Part shown: in pieces, positions 1-7,378 of the stretch
How positions within the stretch are numbered: the first letter of the stretch is position 1
How the letters are laid out: every line of letters begins with the position of its first letter
Source of the DNA: an uncultured Collinsella sp.
GTDB lineage: Bacteria > Actinomycetota > Coriobacteriia > Coriobacteriales > Coriobacteriaceae
DNA: 19,498 nt
NCBI GenBank assembly: GCA_900552145.1
Contig: URYW01000030.1
Coordinates: 1 to 19,498 of the forward strand
Direction of reading: 5' to 3'
Position numbers and translations under genes: made by a program
Notes under the pieces: generated by a model
The model's database searches: none
Told to the model about the DNA's origin: nothing
Seen by the model: only the letters and a program-made list of their open reading frames with translations

Positions 1-532
1 CGATCTGCATCGGATCGTAGCGGCCGCGGAGGCGGCGAATGATGATCGAGGCGGTGGACCAGAGGAAGACGCTGACCAGCATCATCAATACGCCGGCGGC
101 GTCCGCCGTGCCGCCCACGCCGACGATGACCACCACGCCGAGCATGGAGAGCGCGACGCAGGCGATTTTGGACAGGGTGATGCGCTCGTGCAGAAAGAGC
201 GCGGCGAGAATCGGGATGAAGATGGGGTTCATCGCGCCCAGCAGCGAGGAGAGCGAGCCGGTCAGCCGGTCAATCCCCAGCATTTGCAGGCAGAAGCTGG
301 CGAAATACCCGGTGAAGCCGATGGCAAAGAGAATCGGCCAGTCGCGCCTGTCCACGGGCTTCAGCGCTCTGCGCAGGCGCAGGACGAGCAGGAGCGCCGG
401 GATCGAAACCAGATAGCGCAGCGCGAGCAGCGTCACCGGAGGGATGGTGCGCAGCGCGACCTTGGAGACGACGTATTGGCTGCCCCAAAGCACGAAAGCG
501 GTGAACAGGGGAATCAGGCGGCGCTTGTTCAT
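1..532 (-). CDS. EamA/DMT-family transporter, partial (C-terminus off the left edge)
   Basis: Reading the minus strand from the ATG at 532-530 gives 177 codons without a stop, beginning MNKRRLIPLFTAFVLWGSQY. The protein is strongly hydrophobic with repeated membrane segments. Its residues near 115-145 (FLHERITLSKIACVALSMLG) match the usual end of the first EamA repeat, followed by a glycine/valine-rich helix. EamA proteins have two five-helix repeats and about 280-310 residues, so roughly 60% is present here. They export or import small metabolites; the substrate cannot be read from sequence. A GTGAGG-like ribosome site lies about 8 bases before the ATG. The gene is divergent from livK. The plus-strand ORFs over this stretch are rich in Arg/Gln/Glu and are shadows. 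Confidence 0.85.
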   Translation of the reverse strand, partial: MNKRRLIPLFTAFVLWGSQYVVSKVALRTIPPVTLLALRYLVSIPALLLVLRLRRALKPVDRRDWPILFAIGFTGYFASFCLQMLGIDRLTGSLSSLLGAMNPIFIPILAALFLHERITLSKIACVALSMLGVVVIVGVGGTADAAGVLMMLVSVFLWSTASIIIRRLRGRYDPMQI

Positions 533-752
533 ATGAAAGCCTCACTTTGATAAGCGAATCCCGCCGCGCGGCGCTGAGCGCGCGCCTTTTCGGAATCCGC
601 GTCTTTCTTCCTATTATAATTGAAGCGGGCGGCGTTGCATAGTTCAAAATGCGCGAAGGAGGACGGAAAGATCGAAATTTGCAAGCGCCATCAAAAAGAA
701 CGGTTTTTTGGTGAAATTGGGCTATGAATTGCAACTGACTGCAAAATAGAAG

Positions 753-792
753 TCGTAAAGTGAAAAACATTCATCGTAAAAGTGAAGAAAAC
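753..792 (+). repeat. Direct repeat upstream of the liv promoter
   Basis: TCGTAAAGTGAAAAAC (753-768) is repeated as TCGTAAAAGTGAAGAAAAC (774-792) with small insertions. The start-to-start spacing is 21 bases, two helical turns, and the second copy ends 13 bases before the -35. This is the usual place and phasing for an activator binding site. No regulator gene is in the window, and the assignment is inference. Confidence 0.45.
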
Positions 793-805
793 TGAAAGAA
801 TTTGC

Positions 806-834
806 TTGTTTTGACGGGATGATTGCGGTATAAT
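806..834 (+). promoter_or_regulatory. Promoter of the liv operon
   Basis: A perfect -10 TATAAT (829-834) lies 17 bases after TTGTTT (806-811), a fair -35. TTGACG at 811-816 looks closer to consensus but leaves only a 12-base spacer. Transcription would begin near 841, and livK starts at 904 behind AGGGGG (891-896). Confidence 0.7.
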
Positions 835-903
835 ACCACCTATCAACGGCGGGGACAAAAAGCCTCCGGCGAATTTCATCAATCCTGTATAGGGGGAATT
901 GAC

Positions 904-2019
904 ATGAAGAAGTTGCTTGCTGCGGCCGTTGCCGCCGCGATGACGATGACCGCGACCTTCGCGATGGCGGATGGCGCGATCAAGATTGGCGAAATCGGCC
1001 CGCTGACCGGCGCCAACGCGTCCTACGGCAAGTCCGTTACCCAGGGTGTCGAGCTTGGCTGCAAGGATTTCTCGACCAAGGAGCTGCCGCTTGCCAGCAA
1101 GGCCGAGGATGACCAGGCCGATGGCGAGAAGGCCGTCAACGCCTTCAACACCCTGCTCGACTGGGGCATGCAGGCCCTCGTCGGTCCGACCACCACGGGT
1201 GCGTCGGTTGCCGTTGCCGCCGAGTGCGGTAACGACCCCAAGACGTTCATGATCACCCCGTCCGCGTCCTCCGAGGACGTCACCGACGGCAAGGATTGCG
1301 TCTTCCAGGTTTGCTTCACCGACCCCAACCAGGGTGTCAACGCTGCCAAGTTCCTGGCGCAGAAGTATGCGGACGAGAAGTTCGTGCTGTTCTATAACTC
1401 CGGCGACGCATATTCTTCGGGCATCGCAGATTCCTTTAAGGCCCAGGCCGCTGAGTCCAAGCTCGAGATTGTTGACGAGGAGACCTTTAAGGACGACTCC
1501 GCCACGAGCTTTACGAACCAGCTGACCAAGGCCAAGCAGGCCGGCGCCACCATGATCTTTGCGCCGATCTACTACACGCCGGCGTCCGTCCTGCTCAAGA
1601 ACGCCAAGGACATGGGCTACGACGTCAAGATGATGGGCTGCGACGGCATGGACGGCATCCTGGGCGTTGAGGGCTTCGATACCTCTCTTGCTGAGGGTCT
1701 GCTGCTCATGACCCCGTTCTCCGCCGACGATGAGAAGAACGCCGACTTCGTCAACGCTTACAAGGATAAGTACGGCGATACCCCCGACCAGTTTGCCGCC
1801 GACGCCTACGATGGCGTGCACGCGGTGGCCGAGGCCCTCAAGGAGGCCGGTCTTGGTGTCGACGCCGACCCGACCGAGGCCGCCGAGAAGCTGTCCAAGG
1901 CTATGCTCAAGATTACCGTTGACGGTCTGACCGGCAAGCTCACCTGGAACGATAAGGGCCAGGTCCAGAAGGAGCCCACGGCGTACGTCATCACCGACGG
2001 CAAGTACGTACAGGCCTAA
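904..2019 (+). CDS. livK: Branched-chain amino acid-type ABC transporter substrate-binding protein
   Basis: The product is 371 residues. An N-terminal signal peptide (MKKLL, then an Ala/Thr/Met-rich core) ends in AMA-D at residues 20-23. The mature part starts GAIKIGEIGPLTGANASYG, the usual opening of type I periplasmic binding proteins (Peripla_BP_6), and the length fits LivK/LivJ. It would capture branched-chain amino acids or a related small ligand outside the membrane and deliver it to LivHMGF encoded just downstream. The true start is the ATG at 904 with AGGGGG 7 bases before it; an in-frame ATG at 823 lies inside the promoter. There is no lipobox cysteine near the cleavage site, which is unusual for a binding protein of a single-membrane bacterium. 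Ligand specificity is not determinable by eye. Confidence 0.93.
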   Translation: MKKLLAAAVAAAMTMTATFAMADGAIKIGEIGPLTGANASYGKSVTQGVELGCKDFSTKELPLASKAEDDQADGEKAVNAFNTLLDWGMQALVGPTTTGASVAVAAECGNDPKTFMITPSASSEDVTDGKDCVFQVCFTDPNQGVNAAKFLAQKYADEKFVLFYNSGDAYSSGIADSFKAQAAESKLEIVDEETFKDDSATSFTNQLTKAKQAGATMIFAPIYYTPASVLLKNAKDMGYDVKMMGCDGMDGILGVEGFDTSLAEGLLLMTPFSADDEKNADFVNAYKDKYGDTPDQFAADAYDGVHAVAEALKEAGLGVDADPTEAAEKLSKAMLKITVDGLTGKLTWNDKGQVQKEPTAYVITDGKYVQA

Positions 2020-2050
2020 TTGGCCGCCTTACATAGAGCGGTTTTGATCC

Positions 2051-2112
2051 CAAGCAGGGGAGGTTTTGGCCTTCCCTGCTTGCTTGGTATCTAGGGACGA
2101 TGTAACGTCCCT
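2051..2112 (+). promoter_or_regulatory. Tandem hairpins between livK and livH (attenuator or RNA stabiliser)
   Basis: Hairpin 1 pairs CAAGCAGGG (2051-2059) with CCCTGCTTG (2074-2082), and an inner GAGG/CCTT extends it to 13 pairs around TTTTGG. Hairpin 2 pairs AGGGACG (2093-2099) with CGTCCCT (2106-2112) around ATGTAA. Neither is followed by a good T tract. Such hairpins after the first gene often slow 3' decay or partly terminate, giving more binding protein than permease. That role is inference. Confidence 0.55.
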
Positions 2113-2158
2113 GTTTCATACATCAACTGGAAACCTATTCGAAAGGGGGATGTGGAAC

Positions 2159-3040
2159 ATGACGGTCTTTATCCAATACCTGGTCAACGGCCTGTCCATG
2201 GGCAGCGTCTACGCCATCATCGCGTTGGGCTACACCATGGTCTACGGTATCGCCAAGATGCTGAACTTCGCTCACGGCGACGTCATCATGGGCGGTGCCT
2301 ATGTCTCGTTCTGCGCCACGTCGTATCTCGGCCTCCCGGGCTGGGCATCTGTAGTTCTCTCTTGTGTGGTCTGCACGGTTCTCGGTGTTCTCATTGAGGG
2401 TCTGGCCTATAAGCCGCTGCGCCAAGCGGGCCCGTTGGCCGTTCTGATCACGGCCATCGGCGTGTCTTACTTCCTGCAGAACGCCGCGCAGCTTCTGTGG
2501 GGCGCCACGCCCAAGAACTTCACTTCGCTCGTCACCTTCCCGGTGCCGGAGTTCTTGGCCAAGTTTAACGTAAGCGCCGTCTCGCTCGTCACCATCGTCG
2601 CCTGCCTGGTTATCATGGCCGGCCTGATGTTCTTTACAGGTAAGACCAAGATGGGCAAGGCCATGCGCGCCGTGTCCGAGGATAAGGCCGCCGCTCAGCT
2701 CATGGGCATCAACGTCAACCGCACCATCTCGATGACGTTCGCCATCGGCTCCGCCCTCGCTGCCATCGCCGGCGTGCTCCTGTGCTCCTACTCGCCGGTC
2801 CTGCAGCCCACTACGGGCGCCATGCCTGGCATCAAGGCCTTCGACGCTGCCGTTTTCGGCGGCATCGGCTCCATTCCCGGTGCCTTTGTCGGCGGCATTC
2901 TCATCGGCATCATCGAGGCGATGGCGCAGGCTTACATTTCCACGAGCCTTGCCAACTCCATCGTCTTTGGTGTTTTGATCATCGTCCTGCTCGTCAAGCC
3001 TGCCGGCCTCTTGGGCAAGTACGTCCCCGAGAAGGTGTAG
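2159..3040 (+). CDS. livH: Branched-chain amino acid ABC transporter permease LivH
   Basis: The product is 293 residues, within the 290-310 usual for LivH. It is a hydrophobic multi-pass membrane protein. The N-terminus (FIQYLVNGLSMGSVYAIIAL, then GYTMVYGIAKMLNFAHGD) is the family's hallmark opening. The C-terminal part carries the conserved loop around KAFDAAVFGGIGSIPGAFVGG. It pairs with LivM to form the membrane channel of the importer. I chose the ATG at 2159 because AAGGGGG (2143-2149) lies 9 bases before it. The in-frame ATG at 2150 would touch that site, and the one at 2066 lies inside the hairpin region. The stop directly abuts the GTG of livM. Confidence 0.93.
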   Translation: MTVFIQYLVNGLSMGSVYAIIALGYTMVYGIAKMLNFAHGDVIMGGAYVSFCATSYLGLPGWASVVLSCVVCTVLGVLIEGLAYKPLRQAGPLAVLITAIGVSYFLQNAAQLLWGATPKNFTSLVTFPVPEFLAKFNVSAVSLVTIVACLVIMAGLMFFTGKTKMGKAMRAVSEDKAAAQLMGINVNRTISMTFAIGSALAAIAGVLLCSYSPVLQPTTGAMPGIKAFDAAVFGGIGSIPGAFVGGILIGIIEAMAQAYISTSLANSIVFGVLIIVLLVKPAGLLGKYVPEKV

Positions 3041-4129
3041 GTGAGCGTTATGAAGTTTCTTAAAGACAAGCAGACGCGTCACGACTTTGTTACGTACGCC
3101 ATGTGCCTTGTGGCGTTCGCCATCGTGTTCTTTATGCAGTCTAACCACATGATCCCGCGCATGATCGCCGGTCAGCTGGTTCCCATCACGGCCTATATCG
3201 TCATGGCCATCTCCCTTAACCTCGTCGTCGGCATCGCGGGCGATTTGTCGCTGGGCCACGCGGGCTTTATGAGCGTCGGCGCCTATACGGGAATCGTCAC
3301 CGCCGTCGCACTGGAGAGCGCCGTTCCGTCCGACCCGATGCGCCTGATTATCAGCATTGTGGTCGGCGCTATCGCCGCTGCCATCTTGGGCTTCTTGATC
3401 GGTATCCCGGTCCTGCGCCTGAGCGGCGACTATCTGGCCATTGTGACCCTGGCTTTTGGCGAGATCATCAAAGAGGTCGTCACCTGTCTCATTGTGGGCG
3501 TCGATTCCCGCGGCCTGCATGTGATCTTTAATATCACGGGTAACTCCACGATCGACGACCTGCACCTGCTCGAGGGCGGCACCGCCATTATCAAGGGCGC
3601 GCAGGGCGCATCGGGCGTGTCGACCTATTCGACCTTCCTTGCCGGCGCAATCCTGGTTATGGTCGCACTCGTGATTGTGCTCAACCTGGTTCGCAGCCGT
3701 ACCGGTCGTGCCATCATTGCCGTGCGCGACAACAAGATTGCTGCCGAGTCCGTGGGCATCTCCGTCACCCAGTACCGCATGATCGCCTTCGTGGTTTCCG
3801 CTGCCCTTGCCGGTGCTGCCGGAGCCCTGTTCGGCGGTAACTTCTCGCAGCTTTCCGCCACTAAGTTCGACTTCAATACGTCCATCCTCATTCTGGTGTT
3901 CGTGGTCCTGGGCGGCCTGGGCAACATGCGCGGCTCCGTTATCGCCGCGGCGCTGCTCACGGTTCTCCCCGAGCTGCGCCGTCAGTTCTCGGACTACCGC
4001 ATGCTCATCTACGCCATCGTGTTGATTCTGGTCATGGTCTTTACTAACAACCCGCAGCTCAAGGCGTTCTTCGCACGCATTAAGGACCGCTTTGCTTCCA
4101 AGAAGGAGGTGGCAGCCGATGCCCAGTAA
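3041..4129 (+). CDS. livM: Branched-chain amino acid ABC transporter permease LivM
   Basis: The product is 362 residues, multi-pass hydrophobic. The signature LNLVVGIAGDLSLGHAGFMS (about residues 59-78) and, later, the loop VRDNKIAAESVGIS are typical of LivM. The C-terminus has the conserved VFVVLGGLGNMRGSVIAAAL segment. It is the second permease subunit, partner of LivH. The GTG at 3041 abuts the livH stop and has AAGG five bases upstream. An in-frame ATG at 3050 with AGGTGAG before it is nearly as good, so the N-terminus is uncertain by three residues. The last codons overlap livG by 11 bases, showing translational coupling. Confidence 0.92.
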   Translation: MSVMKFLKDKQTRHDFVTYAMCLVAFAIVFFMQSNHMIPRMIAGQLVPITAYIVMAISLNLVVGIAGDLSLGHAGFMSVGAYTGIVTAVALESAVPSDPMRLIISIVVGAIAAAILGFLIGIPVLRLSGDYLAIVTLAFGEIIKEVVTCLIVGVDSRGLHVIFNITGNSTIDDLHLLEGGTAIIKGAQGASGVSTYSTFLAGAILVMVALVIVLNLVRSRTGRAIIAVRDNKIAAESVGISVTQYRMIAFVVSAALAGAAGALFGGNFSQLSATKFDFNTSILILVFVVLGGLGNMRGSVIAAALLTVLPELRRQFSDYRMLIYAIVLILVMVFTNNPQLKAFFARIKDRFASKKEVAADAQ

Positions 4130-4979
4130 GTTTGAGTTCAACAAGGGCAAAATGGTCCCGTATCCTTCTGGCGCCATCGTTCCCGACCGCGACTTGGGCC
4201 AGCGCCCGGCGCTCGAGTGCATCCACCTGGGCATTGAATTCGGCGGCCTTAAGGCAGTCGATGACTTTAGCCTGACCATCGGCAAGACCGAGATCGCCGG
4301 TCTCATCGGCCCCAACGGTGCCGGCAAGACCACGGTCTTCAACCTGCTCACCAAGGTGTACCAGCCTACGCACGGCACCATTCTGCTCGACGGTGAGGAC
4401 ACTTCGGGCAAGTCGGTCTACCAGGTCAACCGCATGGGTATTGCCCGTACGTTCCAGAACATCCGTCTGTTCAACACCATGACGGTGGAGGACAACGTTA
4501 AGGTCGGCCTGCACAACCAGGAGCGCTACTCCGGCTTTGAGGGCGTGCTGCGCCTGCCGGCGTATTGGAAGCACGAGAAGGCCGCCCACGAGCGCGCCAT
4601 GGAGCTGCTGTCCATTTTTGACATGGAGCACCTGGCAAATGAACAGGCCGGCTCGCTTCCTTACGGCGCTCAGCGCCGTCTGGAAATCGTCCGCGCGCTT
4701 GCCACCAACCCCAAGCTGCTGCTGCTCGACGAGCCTGCCGCCGGCATGAACCCGTCCGAGACCGCAGAGCTCATGGCGAACATCGTCAAGATTCGCGACA
4801 CCTTCGGCATCGCCATCATGCTTATCGAGCATGATATGTCGCTCGTTATGAACATCTGCGAGGGCATCTGCGTGCTTAACTTTGGCAAGGTTATCGCCAA
4901 GGGTACGGCGGAGGAAATCCAGAACAACGACGCCGTTATCGAGGCGTATCTGGGTAAGCAGGATAAGGGGGAGAACTAA
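4119..4979 (+). CDS. livG: Branched-chain amino acid ABC transporter ATP-binding protein LivG
   Basis: The product is 286 residues. It has a Walker A GPNGAGKTT (64-72), an ABC signature LPYGAQRR (starting at 180; Pro in place of the usual Ser is a minor variation), a Walker B LLLLDEP with D204-E205, and an H-loop IEHDM. The long Q-loop/helical region with RTFQNIRLF is typical of LivG. It powers transport together with LivF on the cytoplasmic face. About 30 residues precede the ABC domain, slightly longer than usual. The ATG at 4119 overlaps livM and sits 9 bases after a perfect AGGAGG (4104-4109). livF follows with no gap. Confidence 0.94.
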   Translation: MPSKFEFNKGKMVPYPSGAIVPDRDLGQRPALECIHLGIEFGGLKAVDDFSLTIGKTEIAGLIGPNGAGKTTVFNLLTKVYQPTHGTILLDGEDTSGKSVYQVNRMGIARTFQNIRLFNTMTVEDNVKVGLHNQERYSGFEGVLRLPAYWKHEKAAHERAMELLSIFDMEHLANEQAGSLPYGAQRRLEIVRALATNPKLLLLDEPAAGMNPSETAELMANIVKIRDTFGIAIMLIEHDMSLVMNICEGICVLNFGKVIAKGTAEEIQNNDAVIEAYLGKQDKGEN

Positions 4980-5693
4980 ATGGCAGAGCCGATGCTTTCC
5001 GTCTACAACATCAACGTCTGGTACGGTGCCATCCACGCCATCAAGGACATCTCCTTTAACGTTAACGAGGGCGAGATCGTGGCCTTGATTGGTGCCAACG
5101 GTGCCGGCAAGTCCACAACGCTCAAGACCGTCTCGGGCCTGCTGCGCTCCAAGACCGGCTCCATCAAGTTTATGGGCGAGGACATTACCCATACGCCCGC
5201 TGATAAGCTGGTTGGTAAGGGCCTGGCTCAGGTTCCCGAGGGTCGTCGCGCCTTTTTGCAGATGACGGTCGAGGAGAACCTGGAGATGGGTGCCTATACG
5301 CAGCCCAAGTCCACGGTGGCCCCGGGCTTGGAGCGCGTCTACGAGCAGTTCCCGCGCCTGAAGGAACGTCGTCGCCAGGTCGCCGGCACCCTTTCAGGCG
5401 GCGAGCAGCAGATGCTCGTTATGGGGCGCGCCCTTATGAGTAACCCCAAACTGCTTATGCTCGACGAACCTTCCATGGGTCTGGCACCGATTCTGATCGA
5501 ACAGATCTTCCAGATTGTCGAGGACCTGCACAAGGCCGGTACCACGGTGCTTCTGGTCGAGCAAAACGCGCAGATGGCGCTTTCCATCGCCACACGCGGT
5601 TACGTGCTCGAGACCGGCAAGATCACCATGACCGGCACCGGCCAAGAGCTCCTGCACGACGATAACGTGCGTAAAGCCTATCTGGGTGGTTAA
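4980..5693 (+). CDS. livF: Branched-chain amino acid ABC transporter ATP-binding protein LivF
   Basis: The product is 237 residues, the normal LivF length. It has a Walker A GANGAGKST (38-46), the LivF-typical QVPEGRRAF segment, an ABC signature LSGGEQQ (138-144), a Walker B LLMLDEP with D162-E163, and an H-loop-equivalent LLVEQNA. It is the second ATPase of the importer. The ATG follows the livG stop directly, with AGGGGGAG seven bases upstream. It is the last gene of the liv operon; a strong terminator begins 11 bases after its stop. Confidence 0.94.
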   Translation: MAEPMLSVYNINVWYGAIHAIKDISFNVNEGEIVALIGANGAGKSTTLKTVSGLLRSKTGSIKFMGEDITHTPADKLVGKGLAQVPEGRRAFLQMTVEENLEMGAYTQPKSTVAPGLERVYEQFPRLKERRRQVAGTLSGGEQQMLVMGRALMSNPKLLMLDEPSMGLAPILIEQIFQIVEDLHKAGTTVLLVEQNAQMALSIATRGYVLETGKITMTGTGQELLHDDNVRKAYLGG

Positions 5694-5703
5694 TCCATTC
5701 AAC

Positions 5704-5742
5704 AAAGGGGGCGCTGACCAACCCGGTCAGCGCCCCCTTTTT
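5704..5742 (+). terminator. Rho-independent terminator of the liv operon
   Basis: GGGGGCGCTGACC (5707-5719) pairs perfectly with GGTCAGCGCCCCC (5725-5737) around AACCC. AAA before and TTT after extend the stem, and five T residues (5738-5742) follow. Confidence 0.93.
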
Positions 5743-5811
5743 AAGTTGCGGTGGAATAGGGACTAAATGGGAATTTCAGAGGCCAAAAGAGTTCCTATTC
5801 CACCGCAACTT
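5743..5811. repeat. 22-bp-arm inverted repeat, REP/MITE-like
   Basis: The arms 5743-5764 and 5790-5811 are complementary over 22 pairs with one G-T wobble; the outer 18 (AAGTTGCGGTGGAATAGG against its complement) are perfect. The loop is 25 bases. No T tract follows, and the livF terminator lies directly beside it, so it is not needed as a terminator. Its form suggests a dispersed palindromic element, but only one copy is in this window. Confidence 0.7.
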
Positions 5812-5869
5812 CATGGGGATGTGTGACAATGCCCGTCGGAAAACATCTGCTGTCTTTGGGGGTCTATCT

Positions 5870-6547
5870 ATGCTGTACGAGTTTTGTGCCGAGAACTTTG
5901 AGCGGGCGCCGGCGGCTATCGATGCCGGTGCGGGGCGCATCGAGCTGTGCGATAACCTTGCCGTCGGTGGTACCACGCCCTCGGCCGGCGTTATCAGCGC
6001 TACGACCAACTATGCCCACGAGCACGATGCGCGGGTGATGTGCATGATTCGCCCGCGTGGCGGCGACTTTCACTACAACCAGGACGAGTTGCGTATGATG
6101 GAGATGGACCTGGGCCTTGCCGTGAGCGCCGGCGTTGACGGCTTGGTCTTTGGCTGCTGCAAGCCTTGTGCCGGCGGATGGGCGCTCGATGAGCTTGCAC
6201 TCGGCGCCCTCGTGATGGCTGTGGGCTGCGCAACCGAGGAGTGCAAGCGTGAGCCCATCGACATCACCTTCCACATGGCGTTTGATCAGCTCTCGCCCGA
6301 GGCTCAGCTCGACGCGATTGACATACTCGCCGACTGCGGCATCACACGCATCCTGACGCATGGTGGCGCTGCCGGTACGCCGATCGAGGACAACTTCGAA
6401 AACCTGGCCCGCTTGATCGAGTATGCGGGCGACCGCTTGACCATCCTTCCCGGCGGCGGCATTTCCACGGTCAACCGCGATACCGTGGCGGCGGCACTGG
6501 GCGTCTTCGAGCTCCATGGCACCAAGATTGTGCCGCTGGAGGTATAA
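5870..6547 (+). CDS. cutC: CutC family protein (copper homeostasis family, TIM barrel)
   Basis: The product is 225 residues. The family motifs are clear: MLYEFCAENFERA at the start, GAGRIELCDNLAVGGTTPS (20-38), MIRPRGGDF, GVDGLVFGC, DITFHMAFD, RILTHGG and LPGGGI. CutC proteins are cytoplasmic TIM barrels of about 200-250 residues, named for a copper-sensitive E. coli mutant. Their real biochemical role is disputed. I chose the ATG at 5870 because GGGGG lies 7-8 bases before it and the family begins there; an in-frame ATG at 5813 would add 19 unrelated residues. It is followed after 3 bases by the DUF4931 gene, so the two are probably co-expressed. The protein is cysteine-rich (FGCCKPC, VGCATEEC), which would suit metal binding but is not proof. 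Confidence 0.9.
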   Translation: MLYEFCAENFERAPAAIDAGAGRIELCDNLAVGGTTPSAGVISATTNYAHEHDARVMCMIRPRGGDFHYNQDELRMMEMDLGLAVSAGVDGLVFGCCKPCAGGWALDELALGALVMAVGCATEECKREPIDITFHMAFDQLSPEAQLDAIDILADCGITRILTHGGAAGTPIEDNFENLARLIEYAGDRLTILPGGGISTVNRDTVAAALGVFELHGTKIVPLEV

Positions 6548-6550
6548 CCC

Positions 6551-7351
6551 GTGACGCTGGTATTTGACGTTCAGCAGGCGAACGGTAAGCCCGACGACAA
6601 CCGTCGTCCCGGCACCGCGTGCCCCTTTTGCGATACAGAAGGGCTCACCGACATCATTCGCCGTGATGGCGATTGCATTTGGCTCGAGAATAAGTTCAAG
6701 ACCCTGCGCGCCACCCGTCAAACCGTGCTGATCGAGTCGGCCGATCACGATGCCGACCTGGTGACCTATGAGCCGGATGAACTCCACCATGTGATGCGGT
6801 TTGCCCTGGGTTGCTGGCAGCAGATGATTGATTCACAGCAGTATCGAAGCGTGCTCATGTACAAGAACAAGGGTCCGCTCTCGGGCGGTAGCCTCGTTCA
6901 TCCGCACATGCAGATTGTGGGTTTGGAGCAGGAAGACGGCTACACTTCGCTGACTTCTGCCTATTTCGAAGGCATCAATCTCTGGCAACAGGGGAGAATC
7001 GCGGTCAACATCTCAACCGAACCGATCATGGGGTTCTTTGAGATCAACGTTTCAGCCCCGCAGGGAATCGCTGCCAGCGATGACACGAGAGACCAAGCCG
7101 AGGCGGATCTCTTCGCCGATGCGATCCAGGTAGCTCTGCGCTATATCCTGAACGAGCACCACGGTGGTCGCGCAGAGTCGTATAACCTGTTCTTCTATCA
7201 CCTGGGCGGTCGGACCATTGCCAAGGCGCTGCCGCGTTGGGTGGCTTCGCCCTACTTTGTCGGCTATCGTTTGGCCCAGGTCAATGCTGAGACCACGCTC
7301 GATGTCGATGCGGAGCGACTCCGTGCACATCTGGAGGCGCTCACATCGTAA
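6551..7351 (+). CDS. DUF4931 / GalT-like HIT-superfamily protein
   Basis: The product is 266 residues. It has CPFC at 24-27, a zinc-binding pair as in galactose-1-phosphate uridylyltransferase, and SLVHPHMQI with H117-P118-H119, matching the GalT nucleotidyl-transfer His-Pro-His. The region around LFFYHLGGRTIAKALPRW resembles DUF4931 proteins. It probably acts on a phosphorylated sugar or nucleotide, as a transferase or hydrolase; the substrate is unknown. Context does not suggest galactose use: no galK or galE is near. GTG at 6551 has GGAGGT seven bases upstream, inside the end of cutC, so translation is probably coupled to cutC. Confidence 0.8.
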   Translation: MTLVFDVQQANGKPDDNRRPGTACPFCDTEGLTDIIRRDGDCIWLENKFKTLRATRQTVLIESADHDADLVTYEPDELHHVMRFALGCWQQMIDSQQYRSVLMYKNKGPLSGGSLVHPHMQIVGLEQEDGYTSLTSAYFEGINLWQQGRIAVNISTEPIMGFFEINVSAPQGIAASDDTRDQAEADLFADAIQVALRYILNEHHGGRAESYNLFFYHLGGRTIAKALPRWVASPYFVGYRLAQVNAETTLDVDAERLRAHLEALTS

Positions 7352-7361
7352 AGTGAGCGCC
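7336..7361. terminator. Hairpin at the end of the cutC unit (weak terminator candidate)
   Basis: GGCGCTCAC (7336-7344) pairs with GTGAGCGCC (7353-7361) over 9 bp, spanning the stop codon of the upstream gene. There is no T tract on either strand, so termination is doubtful; it lies between convergent genes. A smaller hairpin, CCGCA/TGCGG, follows at 7362-7374. Confidence 0.35.
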
Positions 7362-7378
7362 CGCACACTGCGGACAGT

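Larger units (their letters stand above)
533..903. other. Divergent intergenic region between the EamA gene and livK
   Basis: No gene is visible in these 371 bases. The left part is GC-rich and holds a TATAAT on the minus strand (bases 618-613), a possible -10 for the EamA gene, but without a good -35. From about 640 the DNA turns AT-rich. It carries an inverted repeat TTGCA-N6-TGCAA (729-744), a direct repeat (753-768 and 774-792, described separately) and the livK promoter (806-834). The livK transcript leader would be about 60 bases. Confidence 0.6.

Noticed and set aside
811..816. TTGACG as the -35 of the liv promoter
   Set aside because: It leaves only 12 bases before TATAAT; TTGTTT at 806-811 gives the normal 17.
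691..1821. A 376-codon minus-strand ORF over livK and its promoter
   Set aside because: It is antisense to livK with shadow-like composition, and it runs through the livK promoter region.
2135..4411. A 758-codon minus-strand ORF over livH, livM and livG
   Set aside because: Its translation is low-complexity, rich in His, Gly, Asp and Glu, without any recognisable fold. It is the antisense shadow of three clear genes in high-GC DNA.
4080..5192. A 370-codon minus-strand ORF over livG and livF
   Set aside because: Antisense shadow of two ABC ATPases with complete motifs; no ribosome site or family resemblance.
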